A DNA stretch of 64,000 bases from Clostridium ljungdahlii DSM 13528 (lineage in GTDB: Bacteria > Bacillota > Clostridia > Clostridiales > Clostridiaceae): assembly GCF_000143685.1 (NCBI RefSeq), contig NC_014328.1, forward strand, positions 3,162,001 through 3,226,000, given 5' to 3'. Shown here in pieces: positions 26,021 through 34,483 of the stretch; the first letter of the stretch is position 1; each line of letters opens with the position of its first letter. Below the pieces are notes generated by a model. The model searched no databases, had not been told where the DNA came from, and was given only the letters and a program-made list of their open reading frames with translations. The translations under genes and the position numbers were made by a program.

Positions 26021-27178
26021 TCAAAATGCCTTAATCAAGCTCTTACACATTTCATCCAGTGCCTTTCCTACTTTTAATTTATAGTATTTGTCATCATGAC
26101 ATAAAGGAATCCCTTTATTTACTGAAACAATAACAGTCTTTTCTTCATCTGGTATAAATGCAAAGACACCATCCTTAAAAGCCTCCTCCACTTCTTTTTT
26201 GTTTATTCCATACTTTACATTAAATCTATTTATAACAAGCTTAACTTTGTCTTTATCATATCCAACGGATTCCATAACTTTAAGACCCAATTTAGTATTC
26301 TTAAGAGCCATAATCTCCATAGTTGACACCATAAGTATTTTTTGTGCCATATCTAAAATATAAAGGGTACTATCATTAAAATTAATACCTGTGTCTACAA
26401 CAATTACGTCGTATTCCTTTCTTACATCCTTCATTATTTTCTCAATAGTTTCTTTTGTTATATATTCCGCTGCTTCTGGTTTTTGAGGAGCAAAGAATAT
26501 ATCAAGATTATTATTATATTTATATAAATAAGGTTTTATATTTTCATAAGAATCTATTTGTCCATCCTCCACTGCATCTAGAATAGTCTTTTCATTATAC
26601 TTATTAACCAACATGGATATATCCCCAAACTGCAAATCCATGTCCATAAGGAGTACTTTTTTATCGGATTCCTTACTTAAAACAATAGCTGTATTAACCG
26701 CTAAAACTGATTTTCCCACACCACCTTTAGAACTAAAGAAAGCTATAGTTTTTGCATCTTTCACTTTTTCTGCACTTCCTGTAAGCTTTACCTGTCGTTC
26801 CCTGCACTTTTCATAAGTTGTTGTTATAGTCTCAATTAAGGTGTTATAGTTAAAAGGTTTTATTATATATTCTTTAGCACCATGAAACATTGCCTTTTTT
26901 AAATACTCACTTTCAGCCTGAACAGACATAATGATTACCATTACAGAAGGGTACTCCGTGGTTATTTTTTCAGTAGCTTCTAAGCCATTTAAAACAGGCA
27001 TATTAATATCCATCAAAACCACATCAGGCTTTACCTTTGGTATAATTTTGAATACTTCTTCACCATTATCCGCTTCTCCTACAACTTCAATATTTTCTTT
27101 ATCTAACTTCAATATTTTTTTTATTACATTTCTAGTTTCTTCAATATCATCTGCAATTAGCACTTTGATCTTATTCAT
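26021..27178 (-). CDS. tadZ: TadZ/CpaE-like pilus localisation ATPase with receiver domain
   Basis: This 385-residue protein has an N-terminal receiver domain (1-120; acidic DD near 10, phospho-acceptor in VVLMDINMP, Lys in IIKPFN). A ParA/MinD-type ATPase domain follows (140-385; deviant Walker A FFSSKGGVGKSVLAV, then LLMDMDLQFGD). TadZ proteins place the pilus machine in the cell. Here the receiver keeps its full phosphorylation set, unlike many CpaE proteins, so it may be controlled by a kinase, perhaps the one encoded at the start of this locus. Confidence 0.9.
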   Translation of the reverse strand: MNKIKVLIADDIEETRNVIKKILKLDKENIEVVGEADNGEEVFKIIPKVKPDVVLMDINMPVLNGLEATEKITTEYPSVMVIIMSVQAESEYLKKAMFHGAKEYIIKPFNYNTLIETITTTYEKCRERQVKLTGSAEKVKDAKTIAFFSSKGGVGKSVLAVNTAIVLSKESDKKVLLMDMDLQFGDISMLVNKYNEKTILDAVEDGQIDSYENIKPYLYKYNNNLDIFFAPQKPEAAEYITKETIEKIMKDVRKEYDVIVVDTGINFNDSTLYILDMAQKILMVSTMEIMALKNTKLGLKVMESVGYDKDKVKLVINRFNVKYGINKKEVEEAFKDGVFAFIPDEEKTVIVSVNKGIPLCHDDKYYKLKVGKALDEMCKSLIKAF

Positions 27179-27190
27179 TGTTTCATCCCC

Positions 27191-28159
27191 CTACTGCCCG
27201 AGTATTGGAATTTTAATTGTCTCACCAGTTAATATTAAATTCTCATCCTGTATATTATTTGCTTCTTTTATAGCTGTATATTTATCTTCATTTTCATAAA
27301 CTTTCCTACTAATACTTTTTAAAGTATCCCCAGGTTCCACTGTATAACTTTTATAATTTTCACTACTTGTAATATTTAAATTATTTTCTTTATTGAAGGT
27401 CTTTTCATCCGTATTAACAGACATATCTTCCCATGTAGTTCCATTTGTTTGTGTAGTTATTTCATCTTTTAATGGTCTAAGAGCTAGCTTGATGCTTCCT
27501 ATACTTTGAGCAAGTACTACCTTTTCCAAATCTGATACTTTAACTGATAGGGTTACTAAAAAATTTGTTGGTGCTTTTCCATTATCACTGCTTTTATTAC
27601 TATTACTTTCTTTATTGTCTCTGCTTATCTGTTTATCTACTGCTAATACCTGAATGTTCTGTAATACAATTTTTGCTTCATCTGGTCTAACTACTTTTAT
27701 TCCATCTCTTTTTTCAGATGTATACACAATGATATCCACATAATCTTTTGGTTTTAACAATCCTGAAACTCCTGAATCACCTGTGACACTAATGGAAATT
27801 GCTCTATAATCATTATCTATTTTTAAGTTAAGTTCATCTCCACCTTTCTCCAAAAGTTTATCAATATGAAACCCTTCATTTTTTGAAATTGTTTCAGTTG
27901 TATATTTTCCAGCAATTTTCGAAGAATCCTTAATATAGTTATCAAAAATAGGATTGTAAGGCACCTGTATCTTTTTTATCATTTTCTTATCTATAAGGGT
28001 TCCTGGAGATATTGTCTCAGCTGCTACTAAAATCGTTGTTTTTTTAGCTGCTTCACTTGACGATTTCAAAGATTGTAAATATGCAAAAGCAGCCACTGCA
28101 GCTATTAGTGCTAAAATAAAAGATATCAATATCAATTTTTGTCCTCTGCCTTTCATCAC
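27191..28159 (-). CDS. cpaB: Flp pilus assembly protein CpaB/RcpC with C-terminal LysM domain
   Basis: This 322-residue protein has an N-terminal membrane anchor (about 9-28). An SAF domain follows (AAETISPGTLIDKKMIKKIQV), then the RcpC region (ISISVTGDSGVSGLLKPKDY, VDIIVYTSEK). The last 50 residues are a LysM-type peptidoglycan-binding module (YTVEPGDTLKSISRKVYEN to GETIKIP). In a Gram-positive cell this tail probably fixes the pilus base to the wall, where Gram-negative relatives use an outer-membrane secretin. It is followed by tadZ after 12 bases. Confidence 0.9.
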   Translation of the reverse strand: MMKGRGQKLILISFILALIAAVAAFAYLQSLKSSSEAAKKTTILVAAETISPGTLIDKKMIKKIQVPYNPIFDNYIKDSSKIAGKYTTETISKNEGFHIDKLLEKGGDELNLKIDNDYRAISISVTGDSGVSGLLKPKDYVDIIVYTSEKRDGIKVVRPDEAKIVLQNIQVLAVDKQISRDNKESNSNKSSDNGKAPTNFLVTLSVKVSDLEKVVLAQSIGSIKLALRPLKDEITTQTNGTTWEDMSVNTDEKTFNKENNLNITSSENYKSYTVEPGDTLKSISRKVYENEDKYTAIKEANNIQDENLILTGETIKIPILGQ

Positions 28160-28191
28160 TATCCTCCTTCATCCCATATTAGTAATTCTAT

Positions 28192-29085
28192 TTATTTTGA
28201 TAATTTTGCACCATATAACCCTGTGTCATTTAAATTTGTATCAACCGGACAATTTAAAACAAATCTAACAAACCTTCCTTTAACTTCTATTTTCCCTGAA
28301 TTATTAGTTACATTCTCTACATAAAACGCTGCAAATCCTACTACTAATACTGACTTTTGTCCACTTACAGCTAAAGAATCTACTAAGGGCATTATCCACA
28401 GCCTTATGGAATCTCTAGGAAAGTTATCAAAAGTGCTGTGTTCAGAGTTGATATAATTTTTTATATCATTACAAGCTCCTGCCATATTACCCGGTTCAGT
28501 ATCTATATAATCGCCTACTGATATTGTTCCACTGTAACCATACAGTGCATTTGCTCTAAAAACACTTCCACCAGACCCACCAAGCGAAACTGCACCATAA
28601 TTTCCTGAATATCCATCTCCTGCATCTTCTTTAAGTGTTACTAAGTCCCCATACGAAAATTTATATACTTCTACAGCAAAAGGCCTTATCCCACCTGTTA
28701 CTGATTTTGCAGGTGCAACCACAGCCTTTGTCTTAGCCTTTATATTGCTGCTGTTTATTCCTATTATTTGAGCAAACAGGTGTTTTACATTTTTAACTTC
28801 TTCTATTTGAATGCTCTTATGATCTGCACCAACAGTTATTAGAGCTAGACTTGGATCTACATTATTTTTTTGAAGATAATCTACAGCTGCAGTCCTTGCC
28901 CTCACCTCATTATCAGGTAATTCAAGTGCAGCTGCTAAGGCCCCTGAGTCGATTGCATTTGTTAACTTTGTCTTTTCAATATAAATCATACCTATATCAA
29001 GTACGTAAGCAGTAAAGCCAAGTAATGCGGTAATGAGTAAACAGGAAATAATGGCAACATTTCCTCTATCATTTAACTTTCTCAT
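28192..29085 (-). CDS. TadG-like pilus assembly protein (TadE/G N-terminal domain)
   Basis: This 297-residue protein starts MRKLNDRGNVAIISCLLITA, the pfam TadE/G-like N-terminal helix of about residues 9-33. It continues with the DIGMIYIEKTKLTNAIDSGA motif that follows this helix in the family. The remaining 250 residues form a Gly- and Ser-rich extracellular domain with no motif I recognise. Similar large pseudopilin-like proteins are thought to prime or cap the Flp pilus. It lies 12 bases after tadE, between minor pilin and cpaB. Confidence 0.8.
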   Translation of the reverse strand: MRKLNDRGNVAIISCLLITALLGFTAYVLDIGMIYIEKTKLTNAIDSGALAAALELPDNEVRARTAAVDYLQKNNVDPSLALITVGADHKSIQIEEVKNVKHLFAQIIGINSSNIKAKTKAVVAPAKSVTGGIRPFAVEVYKFSYGDLVTLKEDAGDGYSGNYGAVSLGGSGGSVFRANALYGYSGTISVGDYIDTEPGNMAGACNDIKNYINSEHSTFDNFPRDSIRLWIMPLVDSLAVSGQKSVLVVGFAAFYVENVTNNSGKIEVKGRFVRFVLNCPVDTNLNDTGLYGAKLSK

Positions 29086-29097
29086 TTATATCTCTCC

Positions 29098-29487
29098 TCA
29101 CTCAACCCTCATAGTTGTCTGCCCATTTAATACTATTACATTATTAAAAAGACTACTTATAATTGGAACAGTGAGATTATATTTATAAGTTACTTTTACA
29201 ATAAGGCTATCTCCGGATCTTCTGCTACTTTCACTAGGAGTTATAGTTACTGTTAAATTCTTAGGATCTAAATTAGGAGAAGTAGTTACAATTAAATATT
29301 GAATTTCCTGATCAGTGCTGCCTATAATTCCTGCCCTTGCACCTTCTCTCGATGCATTTTCAATAGTAATGTAGGAATTTATCACCATTCCAAATTGAAC
29401 TATTCCCATTACAATTAATAGAAGGATTGGAAGGATTATTGCAAATTCAACTAAAGCCTGCCCCTTTTCATTCTTTAAGTTTTTCAA
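29098..29487 (-). CDS. tadE: TadE-like minor pseudopilin
   Basis: This protein of about 129 residues has the prepilin-type site EKG-QALVEFAIILPILLL. Cleavage after Gly leaves Glu at +5 and Phe at +6, and a hydrophobic helix of about 22 residues follows. The C-terminal part is a small exposed domain. The most plausible start is TTG preceded by AAAAGGAAGTGG; the longer frame also begins with TTG but has no good site. It follows the major pilin gene across a hairpin. Confidence 0.85.
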   Translation of the reverse strand: MKNLKNEKGQALVEFAIILPILLLIVMGIVQFGMVINSYITIENASREGARAGIIGSTDQEIQYLIVTTSPNLDPKNLTVTITPSESSRRSGDSLIVKVTYKYNLTVPIISSLFNNVIVLNGQTTMRVE

Positions 29488-29516
29488 TATAACCACTTCC
29501 TTTTGATTAGTTTTCA

Positions 29517-29553
29517 AAATACTCTAACCACCTTTTTGTGATTAGAGTATTTT
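29517..29553 (-). terminator. Hairpin between flp pilin and tadE
   Basis: A 12-bp stem AAAATACTCTAA/TTAGAGTATTTT ends in TTTTG on the minus strand. It probably causes partial termination or stabilises the pilin message, giving more major pilin than assembly proteins. Confidence 0.6.
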
Positions 29554-29582
29554 GGAAAAACCTCAGCAGAACTTTTTCTATT

Positions 29583-29759
29583 TTATTGAAGGGCATTTAT
29601 TATATCCTGAAATTTTGCAGAAATCGCTGGTCCAAGTAGTACCAATACGGCAATAACTACTATTGCTACAAGTCCTATTATTAGTGCATACTCAACCATA
29701 CCTTGTCCTTTTTCTTCTTTTAACTTATTTAAGGCATATCCTTTAAATTTTTGCAGCAT
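29583..29759 (-). CDS. flp: Flp/Fap major pilin
   Basis: This 58-residue prepilin has a leader ending KEEKG. The mature protein begins QGMVEYALIIGLVAIVVIAV, with Glu +5 and Tyr +6 as in Flp pilins, followed by a hydrophobic helix and a short amphipathic tail. I chose the ATG eight bases after AAAGGGG; the first ATG in frame directly abuts the site. It is the first structural gene of the pilus operon, and the prepilin peptidase is encoded upstream in the same locus. Confidence 0.93.
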   Translation of the reverse strand: MLQKFKGYALNKLKEEKGQGMVEYALIIGLVAIVVIAVLVLLGPAISAKFQDIINALQ

Positions 29760-29865
29760 ATTATTCATCCCCTTTAAATTTATTTTTCTATTGATTTTAT
29801 TATAAATCTACCATTTTTAACTTGGCAGATTTCAAAAGTCACATATCATAGGTAAAAAAGTCAGA

Positions 29866-29894
29866 AAAAAATAGAGACCAAAGTCCCTATTTTT
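29866..29894 (-). terminator. Terminator after the response regulator gene
   Basis: On the minus strand AAAATAGGGACTTTGGTCTCTATTTT forms a hairpin followed by further T residues. It separates the regulatory genes from the pilin operon. Confidence 0.65.
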
Positions 29895-29900
29895 ATACGA

Positions 29901-30575
29901 TTAAGTTTCATATTTACTTCTATAATATTCATCAATATTATTTTCTATTGCAACAATTGCGGCGTGAACCCTATCGTCTACATTTATCTTCTTAAAAAGA
30001 TTTGTAGCATAATTTTTAACTGTCTTTTCAGAAATATATAATTGTTTTCCAATTTCTTTGTTGCTATATCCTTTTGAAATTTTACTAAGCACTTCAATTT
30101 CCCTTTTTGAGAGATTATCTAAAATATTAGATGCTTTCTTTGCCTTAATCTTTATATCAGAAAAAAGTGTGGAAACCAAAGACTTATCAATGTATTTTTC
30201 ACCCTTATATACTCTTCTAATTGCTTCTGCAATATCTGTTCCAGCTGAATCCTTAAGCATGTAGCCATCTGCTCCAATACTTATAGCCGTATTAAGGGTC
30301 TTTCTATCATCTTCAACAGTTAACATTATAACCTTAATTTTATTGTCCTTATCCTTTATGCTTTTAAGAACCTGAATGCCATCCATAATAGGCATATGGC
30401 AATCCAATACAATAACATCTAACTCATGATATTTTAAAAATTCCAGAGCCTTCTCTCCATTTTCCGCCTCACATACAATATCCATATCACTTTCAAAACT
30501 TATAATTCTTTTTAAACCATGCCTTATTATATCATGATCATCAGCAATTAATATTCTAATCACCTTGTTCTTCAT
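29901..30575 (-). CDS. NarL/DegU-family response regulator
   Basis: This 224-residue regulator has a receiver domain (ADDHDIIRHG acidic pocket, phospho-acceptor Asp in DVIVLDCHMPIMDG, Thr in VIMLTVED, Lys in YMLKDS). A C-terminal LuxR-type helix-turn-helix follows (LSKREIEVLSKISKGYSNKE). Its start overlaps the kinase gene by 20 bases, so they are a translationally linked pair. Position between the prepilin peptidase/kinase genes and the flp operon suggests it controls pilus expression. Confidence 0.92.
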   Translation of the reverse strand: MKNKVIRILIADDHDIIRHGLKRIISFESDMDIVCEAENGEKALEFLKYHELDVIVLDCHMPIMDGIQVLKSIKDKDNKIKVIMLTVEDDRKTLNTAISIGADGYMLKDSAGTDIAEAIRRVYKGEKYIDKSLVSTLFSDIKIKAKKASNILDNLSKREIEVLSKISKGYSNKEIGKQLYISEKTVKNYATNLFKKINVDDRVHAAIVAIENNIDEYYRSKYET

Positions 30576-31740
30576 CCTTTATCACCTCTCGATTAATAGG
30601 AAGCTTAACAGTATAAGTTGTGCCTACTTTCTCAGAGGATTTGATTTCAATTTCTCCCTGAAGTTGCTTTACTCTATCTAAAATTCCAATAAGCCCATAG
30701 GAAGCTCCTTTGGTCTTTACCCTCTTTAAAGTCTCTTCTACATTAAAGCCAACACCATCATCATTTATTATTAACATTAAATACTTTGTACCAAAATCCA
30801 TTCTTACATTTGCATGCTTTGCTTTAGAATGTTTTCTGATATTATTAAATATTTCTTGAACAATTCTATATACTGCTACTTGAATAATAGGTTCTATTTC
30901 CATTTTGATTGGCTTCATTTTTATCTTTACATCAATATTTGACTCTTTGAAAATAGCATTTGCTGTTTGATCTATAGTTTGGCTTAAACCTAAATCATCC
31001 AAAGACATAGGCCTTAAATCAAAAATAATACTTCGAACTTCTTTTAATGCCACCTTAACACTTTCCTTTAAATCTTCTAACTCCTTAAGTCCCTCTTCCA
31101 AATTCTTTTCAATAACCATCTTGCATATATCTACTTTCATAACTGCATTAGCCATATGTTGAGCTGGCCCATCATGAATATCCCTTGCAATTCTTTTTCT
31201 TTCACTTTCCTGAGCTTCTAAAATTTTTATACCAATAAACATCTCAGAATTCTTGTCTGATCCTTCTAAAGCAGAAAGAACATCCCCTTCTAAATAACCC
31301 ATAGCAATACTTATTTGATTAATTATCCTTTCACCATTTTCAATATTATCCATTATCTTTTTTATGGTTATTTCCAGGCTATCTCTTTCTTTTCTCAATG
31401 ACTTTTCTTCATTTATTTTCGTATAAAACTTAATTCTCATATCAGATGCTGCTTCATAAGCTTTCTTAATATCATCTTCAGTATACTTATTAAAGTTTGC
31501 AGATACATGAGCCAATCTTCTTCTAGCAGCCTTATCCTGTTCTTCCAATTCGTCAACTTCATCTATAACACTAGCAATATCTTTTTTAACTTTATCTAGT
31601 TTAAGCTTTAAATCTTCGTGATCTTTTCTTATATAATCAACAATACTGAGCACTTGCCCTCTACTTGAACTTATCTCATCTATTACATTTTTGATTATTT
31701 TATTAATAGCGTTAACATCCAAGTTTATATTATTCATCAT
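30556..31740 (-). CDS. DegS-like sensor histidine kinase
   Basis: This 394-residue soluble kinase has no membrane helix. The N-terminal 170 residues are largely coiled coil (for example KVKKDIASVIDEVDELEEQD). The HisKA_3 phospho-acceptor is in RIARDIHDGPAQHMAN, and the ATPase domain has IFNNIRKHSKAKHA and DDGVGFN. This is the DegS architecture: cytosolic sensing with a coiled-coil signalling module. It pairs with the overlapping response regulator. Confidence 0.92.
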   Translation of the reverse strand: MMNNINLDVNAINKIIKNVIDEISSSRGQVLSIVDYIRKDHEDLKLKLDKVKKDIASVIDEVDELEEQDKAARRRLAHVSANFNKYTEDDIKKAYEAASDMRIKFYTKINEEKSLRKERDSLEITIKKIMDNIENGERIINQISIAMGYLEGDVLSALEGSDKNSEMFIGIKILEAQESERKRIARDIHDGPAQHMANAVMKVDICKMVIEKNLEEGLKELEDLKESVKVALKEVRSIIFDLRPMSLDDLGLSQTIDQTANAIFKESNIDVKIKMKPIKMEIEPIIQVAVYRIVQEIFNNIRKHSKAKHANVRMDFGTKYLMLIINDDGVGFNVEETLKRVKTKGASYGLIGILDRVKQLQGEIEIKSSEKVGTTYTVKLPINREVIKDEEQGD

Positions 31741-31780
31741 ATTCTCCCTTCATTTAAAGTACAACCAAACCAAATTAAAT

Positions 31781-32377
31781 TCACATGAAAACTAATAGTG
31801 AAATAAAACTTCCTAGTGATAAAAATGGACCAAAGGGAATATAATCTTTAGTTCCTTTTACTTTAAATAATATTAAAATAATTCCAACTATCGAAGATAG
31901 GACAAAGGCTAAAAAAATTGCCCACAAGGTTTTCTTTAATCCTAAAAAAGATCCAATAGCAAACATAAGCTTTATATCTCCACCACCCATAACATTAGGA
32001 ACAAGGGATAATAAAAACATTGTTCCTCCTCCAAATATCATTCCAAGTATTGTATCTATAAATGAACTCCTAATGAAAAAAGGAAGCATTATTCCCATAA
32101 TCAAAGTTATAATCACCATAAAATCAGGTATAATTCTATAGTTAAGATCAATAAAAGAAATTATAATTAAAATTAATATCATCACTATTGCCTTAGCGAG
32201 TATAATAGTAAACCCTAATCGTAAAAATGAAACTTCAAAGCATAGACTACAAATAATAGGTATAAAAATACTCCCGGTTTTTTTATCGTTTTTAACAATA
32301 TTATATGAGATACTTTCTATTACAGTATTTAATAACATTCCTATAATGAAACCTATAGCAAAAATTAATATGTACAT
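31781..32377 (-). CDS. cpaA: Prepilin peptidase, A24 family (CpaA/TadV)
   Basis: This 198-residue membrane aspartic protease has about six helices. The two catalytic Asp residues lie in IIISFIDLNYRIIPD and in the GxGD-type motif NVMGGGDIKLMF. It is longer than minimal TadV proteins but lacks the N-terminal methylase part of PilD. It would cleave the Flp and TadE leaders after Gly. It is the first gene of the tad locus, and the divergent 32.4-32.5 kb region separates it from the rubrerythrin operon. Confidence 0.9.
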   Translation of the reverse strand: MYILIFAIGFIIGMLLNTVIESISYNIVKNDKKTGSIFIPIICSLCFEVSFLRLGFTIILAKAIVMILILIIISFIDLNYRIIPDFMVIITLIMGIMLPFFIRSSFIDTILGMIFGGGTMFLLSLVPNVMGGGDIKLMFAIGSFLGLKKTLWAIFLAFVLSSIVGIILILFKVKGTKDYIPFGPFLSLGSFISLLVFM

Positions 32378-32485
32378 ACTTCCCTCTTAAATAAAATTAT
32401 TATTTTCTTTATTATTTGCATTGGAGGAAATATTATTATAAGTTATATTTTAACTTGAGTTTTTTGGAAAATTTAAGTTAACCTC

Positions 32486-32514
32486 TTTACAACTAATAAT
32501 AAATATTATATAAT
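32486..32514 (+). promoter_or_regulatory. Sigma-A type promoter of the rubrerythrin operon
   Basis: TTTACA and TATAAT are separated by exactly 17 bases. The -10 box ends about 28 bases before the start codon, and a ribosome binding site (AAAGGGAGATG) lies between them. Confidence 0.75.
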
Positions 32515-32541
32515 TATTATTATAAAGGGAGATGATATAAT

Positions 32542-32994
32542 ATGGAAACTGATATAGATTTTAATTCCTTAATAACATCCATGGAAACCTGTTGTTTAGG
32601 GAAGGAAAACTGCGGAGGTAAGTGCGATACTTCCAATTGCATTATAGGATATTGTAAAAAAAATCTACTTGCTTGTCTTAAATCTAATGAACAATTTCTA
32701 GAAAATGAAATAGAAAACATTCCTTTATTTGATACAAAAGTTTTTGATGAATCCTCTGTAATAGATACTGTTGGCTTTATACTAAATCAATGTAAAAATT
32801 GTAACGCATATCATGATGAAGATTGCATAATAAATATTTTAAGAAGTGCCTGCGAAGTAATTTTATTTGGAAACCCAAAAGATTATAATGGCAGTGTGCT
32901 CCTATACTTAAATGATATAAAATTAGACAATTCAAAAGTAGCAGATAAAATACAGGAATCTTATTTATCTCATAAAAATATAACAAAAAATTAA
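32542..32994 (+). CDS. Cysteine-rich protein upstream of rubrerythrin, unknown function
   Basis: I do not recognise this 150-residue protein. The N-terminal third is rich in Cys: CCLGKENCGGKC, then DTSNCIIGYCKKNLLAC. Further Cys pairs occur at QCKNC and in DEDCI. This suggests a metal or FeS centre. It is cytosolic with no signal peptide. It has a strong promoter and ribosome site and is followed 27 bases later by a rubrerythrin-like gene, so a role in peroxide or metal stress is an inference from context. Confidence 0.8.
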   Translation: METDIDFNSLITSMETCCLGKENCGGKCDTSNCIIGYCKKNLLACLKSNEQFLENEIENIPLFDTKVFDESSVIDTVGFILNQCKNCNAYHDEDCIINILRSACEVILFGNPKDYNGSVLLYLNDIKLDNSKVADKIQESYLSHKNITKN

Positions 32995-33021
32995 TTATTA
33001 AAAAAAAGGAAGGGTATTAAT

Positions 33022-33450
33022 ATGGAAGATGTAAAATTATCTTATGAAACAACTTTAGGAGATACTAAGGGAACTAATTTAGAAAGGTCTGTAAAACAAA
33101 CTTTTAATGGTGAAACCAAGGAAGCAGGATTATATACTGCCATAGCACGCCAGGCCCAAAGGCAGGGATATGGCGATATTGCCGAAATACTAAAAGTCCT
33201 TGCAAAAGAAGAAGTAGAGCACGCTGCAACTTGTGCAGAATTGAACAATATGATAACAAATGATTGCTTTGAAGATATAAAACAAATGCTAGAAGGAGAA
33301 ATTTTTGCAAACAATGCAAAACATGAGGATGCTCTAAAAGCAGAAGAACAAAAAATAGATGCAGCAAAAGAATTTTTCAATTCAGCTTCAAAAGATGAAG
33401 GACGCCATGCACGAATACTGGAAGGAATATTAAAAAAATATAACAAATAA
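33022..33450 (+). CDS. Rubrerythrin-like ferritin-fold di-iron protein
   Basis: This 142-residue four-helix protein has di-iron ligands in TKEAGLYTAIARQA, AKEEVEHAATC, LEGEIFA and KDEGRHARIL, matching the paired E and ExxH motifs. The C-terminal rubredoxin FeS domain of full rubrerythrins is absent, as in the short 'erythrin' forms of anaerobes. The family reduces peroxide. It shares a promoter with the Cys-rich gene before it, which might act as its electron donor. GGAAGGG precedes the ATG, and a hairpin terminator follows. Confidence 0.88.
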   Translation: MEDVKLSYETTLGDTKGTNLERSVKQTFNGETKEAGLYTAIARQAQRQGYGDIAEILKVLAKEEVEHAATCAELNNMITNDCFEDIKQMLEGEIFANNAKHEDALKAEEQKIDAAKEFFNSASKDEGRHARILEGILKKYNK

Positions 33451-33468
33451 TATTAAATTAATAGTTAC

Positions 33469-33495
33469 CTAAGTTTTGTACAAACAAAACTTTAG
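33469..33495 (+). terminator. Terminator after the rubrerythrin gene
   Basis: CTAAGTTTTGT/ACAAAACTTTAG stem of about 11 bp followed by TATTTTCC. Confidence 0.6.
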
Positions 33496-33539
33496 TATTT
33501 TCCATATTGTAGTTTCCAAAAAATAAATAGTAGGATAAT

Positions 33540-33700
33540 ACCACGCCTTAAAGTATAATTTTCTTTGCAGAGAAAAATTAAGAAAGGCAGGTATTATCCT
33601 ATGAATAATTTTACCTTTACTCAAGACAATTGTAAAGAAGAAACTACTTCCACTTGGCTAATTACAGTAATGCAGTTTGGTTTAAAAATCAACTTATTTA
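33540..33700 (+). mobile_element. Left-end remnant of an insertion sequence with a truncated reading frame
   Basis: An inverted pair AGGATAATACC and GGTATTATCCT lies about 40 bases apart. An ATG immediately follows, opening a short frame (MNNFTFTQDNCKEETTSTWL) that ends where the next element begins. The layout looks like the end of an IS with the first codons of its transposase, cut by a later insertion. The family is uncertain. Confidence 0.45.
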
Positions 33701-33701
33701 G

Positions 33702-34301
33702 CGTGAGTTCGATGAGTTAAATGGAAATATTTAAGGTATAAAAAACCCCACCAAAATGTTTTATTATTGTAAGTGATAAAACAAACAAAACTAAAACAAA
33801 GGGATGGGATTTTATGCAAAATTTCAATAAAAGGTGAAATTTTATCATTCTACTTAACCCCTGGAAATGTAGATGATAGAAATTTAGATGTTATAAAAAA
33901 CCTAACAAAGGATTTATTTGGAAAATTACTTGGAGATAGAGGCTATTTATCGCAGAAAATTTCAGATATTCTATATCCAAAAGGTATACACTTGATAACA
34001 AAATTGAGAAAAAATATGAAAAATAAACTAATGTTAATGGAAGATAAAATTCTTCTTAGGAAAAGAGCAGTAATTGAAACAATAAATGACCATTTGAAAA
34101 ATATATGTCAAATAGAACACAGCAGACACAGGAGTGTCAGCAATTTTATGGTTAATACAGTTTCAGGTTTAATAGCATACAGCTTTCTTCCTAAGAAACC
34201 ATCCCTAAAATTAGACAAATACGTTGCTATAGCTTAATTTAAGCCATCTGGAATAATATGATAATGTTATCCATAAATAGCATCAAATTTTCGAACTCAC
34301 G
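33702..34301 (+). mobile_element. Internally deleted IS982-family element
   Basis: An element of about 600 bp is bounded by inverted CGTGAGTTCG/CGAACTCACG ends, extended outside by AACTTA-type bases. It carries only the 3' part of an IS982-type transposase. Full-length IS982 elements are near 1 kb, so about 400 bp has been lost. It separates one IS remnant on its left from a group II intron remnant on its right. Confidence 0.65.
33773..34237 (+). pseudogene. IS982-family transposase, C-terminal half
   Basis: About 150 codons remain open. They include SFYLTPGNVDDRNLDV, LFGKLLGDRGYLSQKI, HLITKLRKNMKNKL, RAVIETINDHLKN and SGLIAYSFLPKKPSL. These correspond to the middle and last DDE segments of IS982 transposases. 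The first catalytic Asp region and the N-terminal DNA-binding part are missing, and the frame opens only with GTG and no ribosome site. It is inactive as it stands. Confidence 0.8.
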
Positions 34302-34311
34302 TTAAGTTAAT

Positions 34312-34482
34312 AAACATCCATCTTATCAACGCTATGGCTTCCCTTGTTAGATACAACTCTATCATATTCTTGCCACATGTTCCCTCTAGCAAGAATACGT
34401 TCAAGAGTACCATATCCAAACATCAGCTTCCTTCAGATTCTGCCTCACGGCAGACACCCTTGCCCTCAGCCAGGTATATAGC
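34312..34482 (-). mobile_element. Group II intron remnant with start of reverse-transcriptase ORF
   Basis: On the minus strand the RNA-like sequence CCGTGAGGCAGAATCTGAAG is followed by a frame reading LERILARGNMWQEYDRVV then SNKGSHSVDKMD. Both are typical of bacterial group II introns: the conserved domain I/ORF-upstream region and the N-terminus of the LtrA-type RT. The frame stops after 36 residues, exactly where the IS982-type element begins, so that insertion or deletion removed the rest. Confidence 0.65.
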
Positions 34483-34483
34483 T

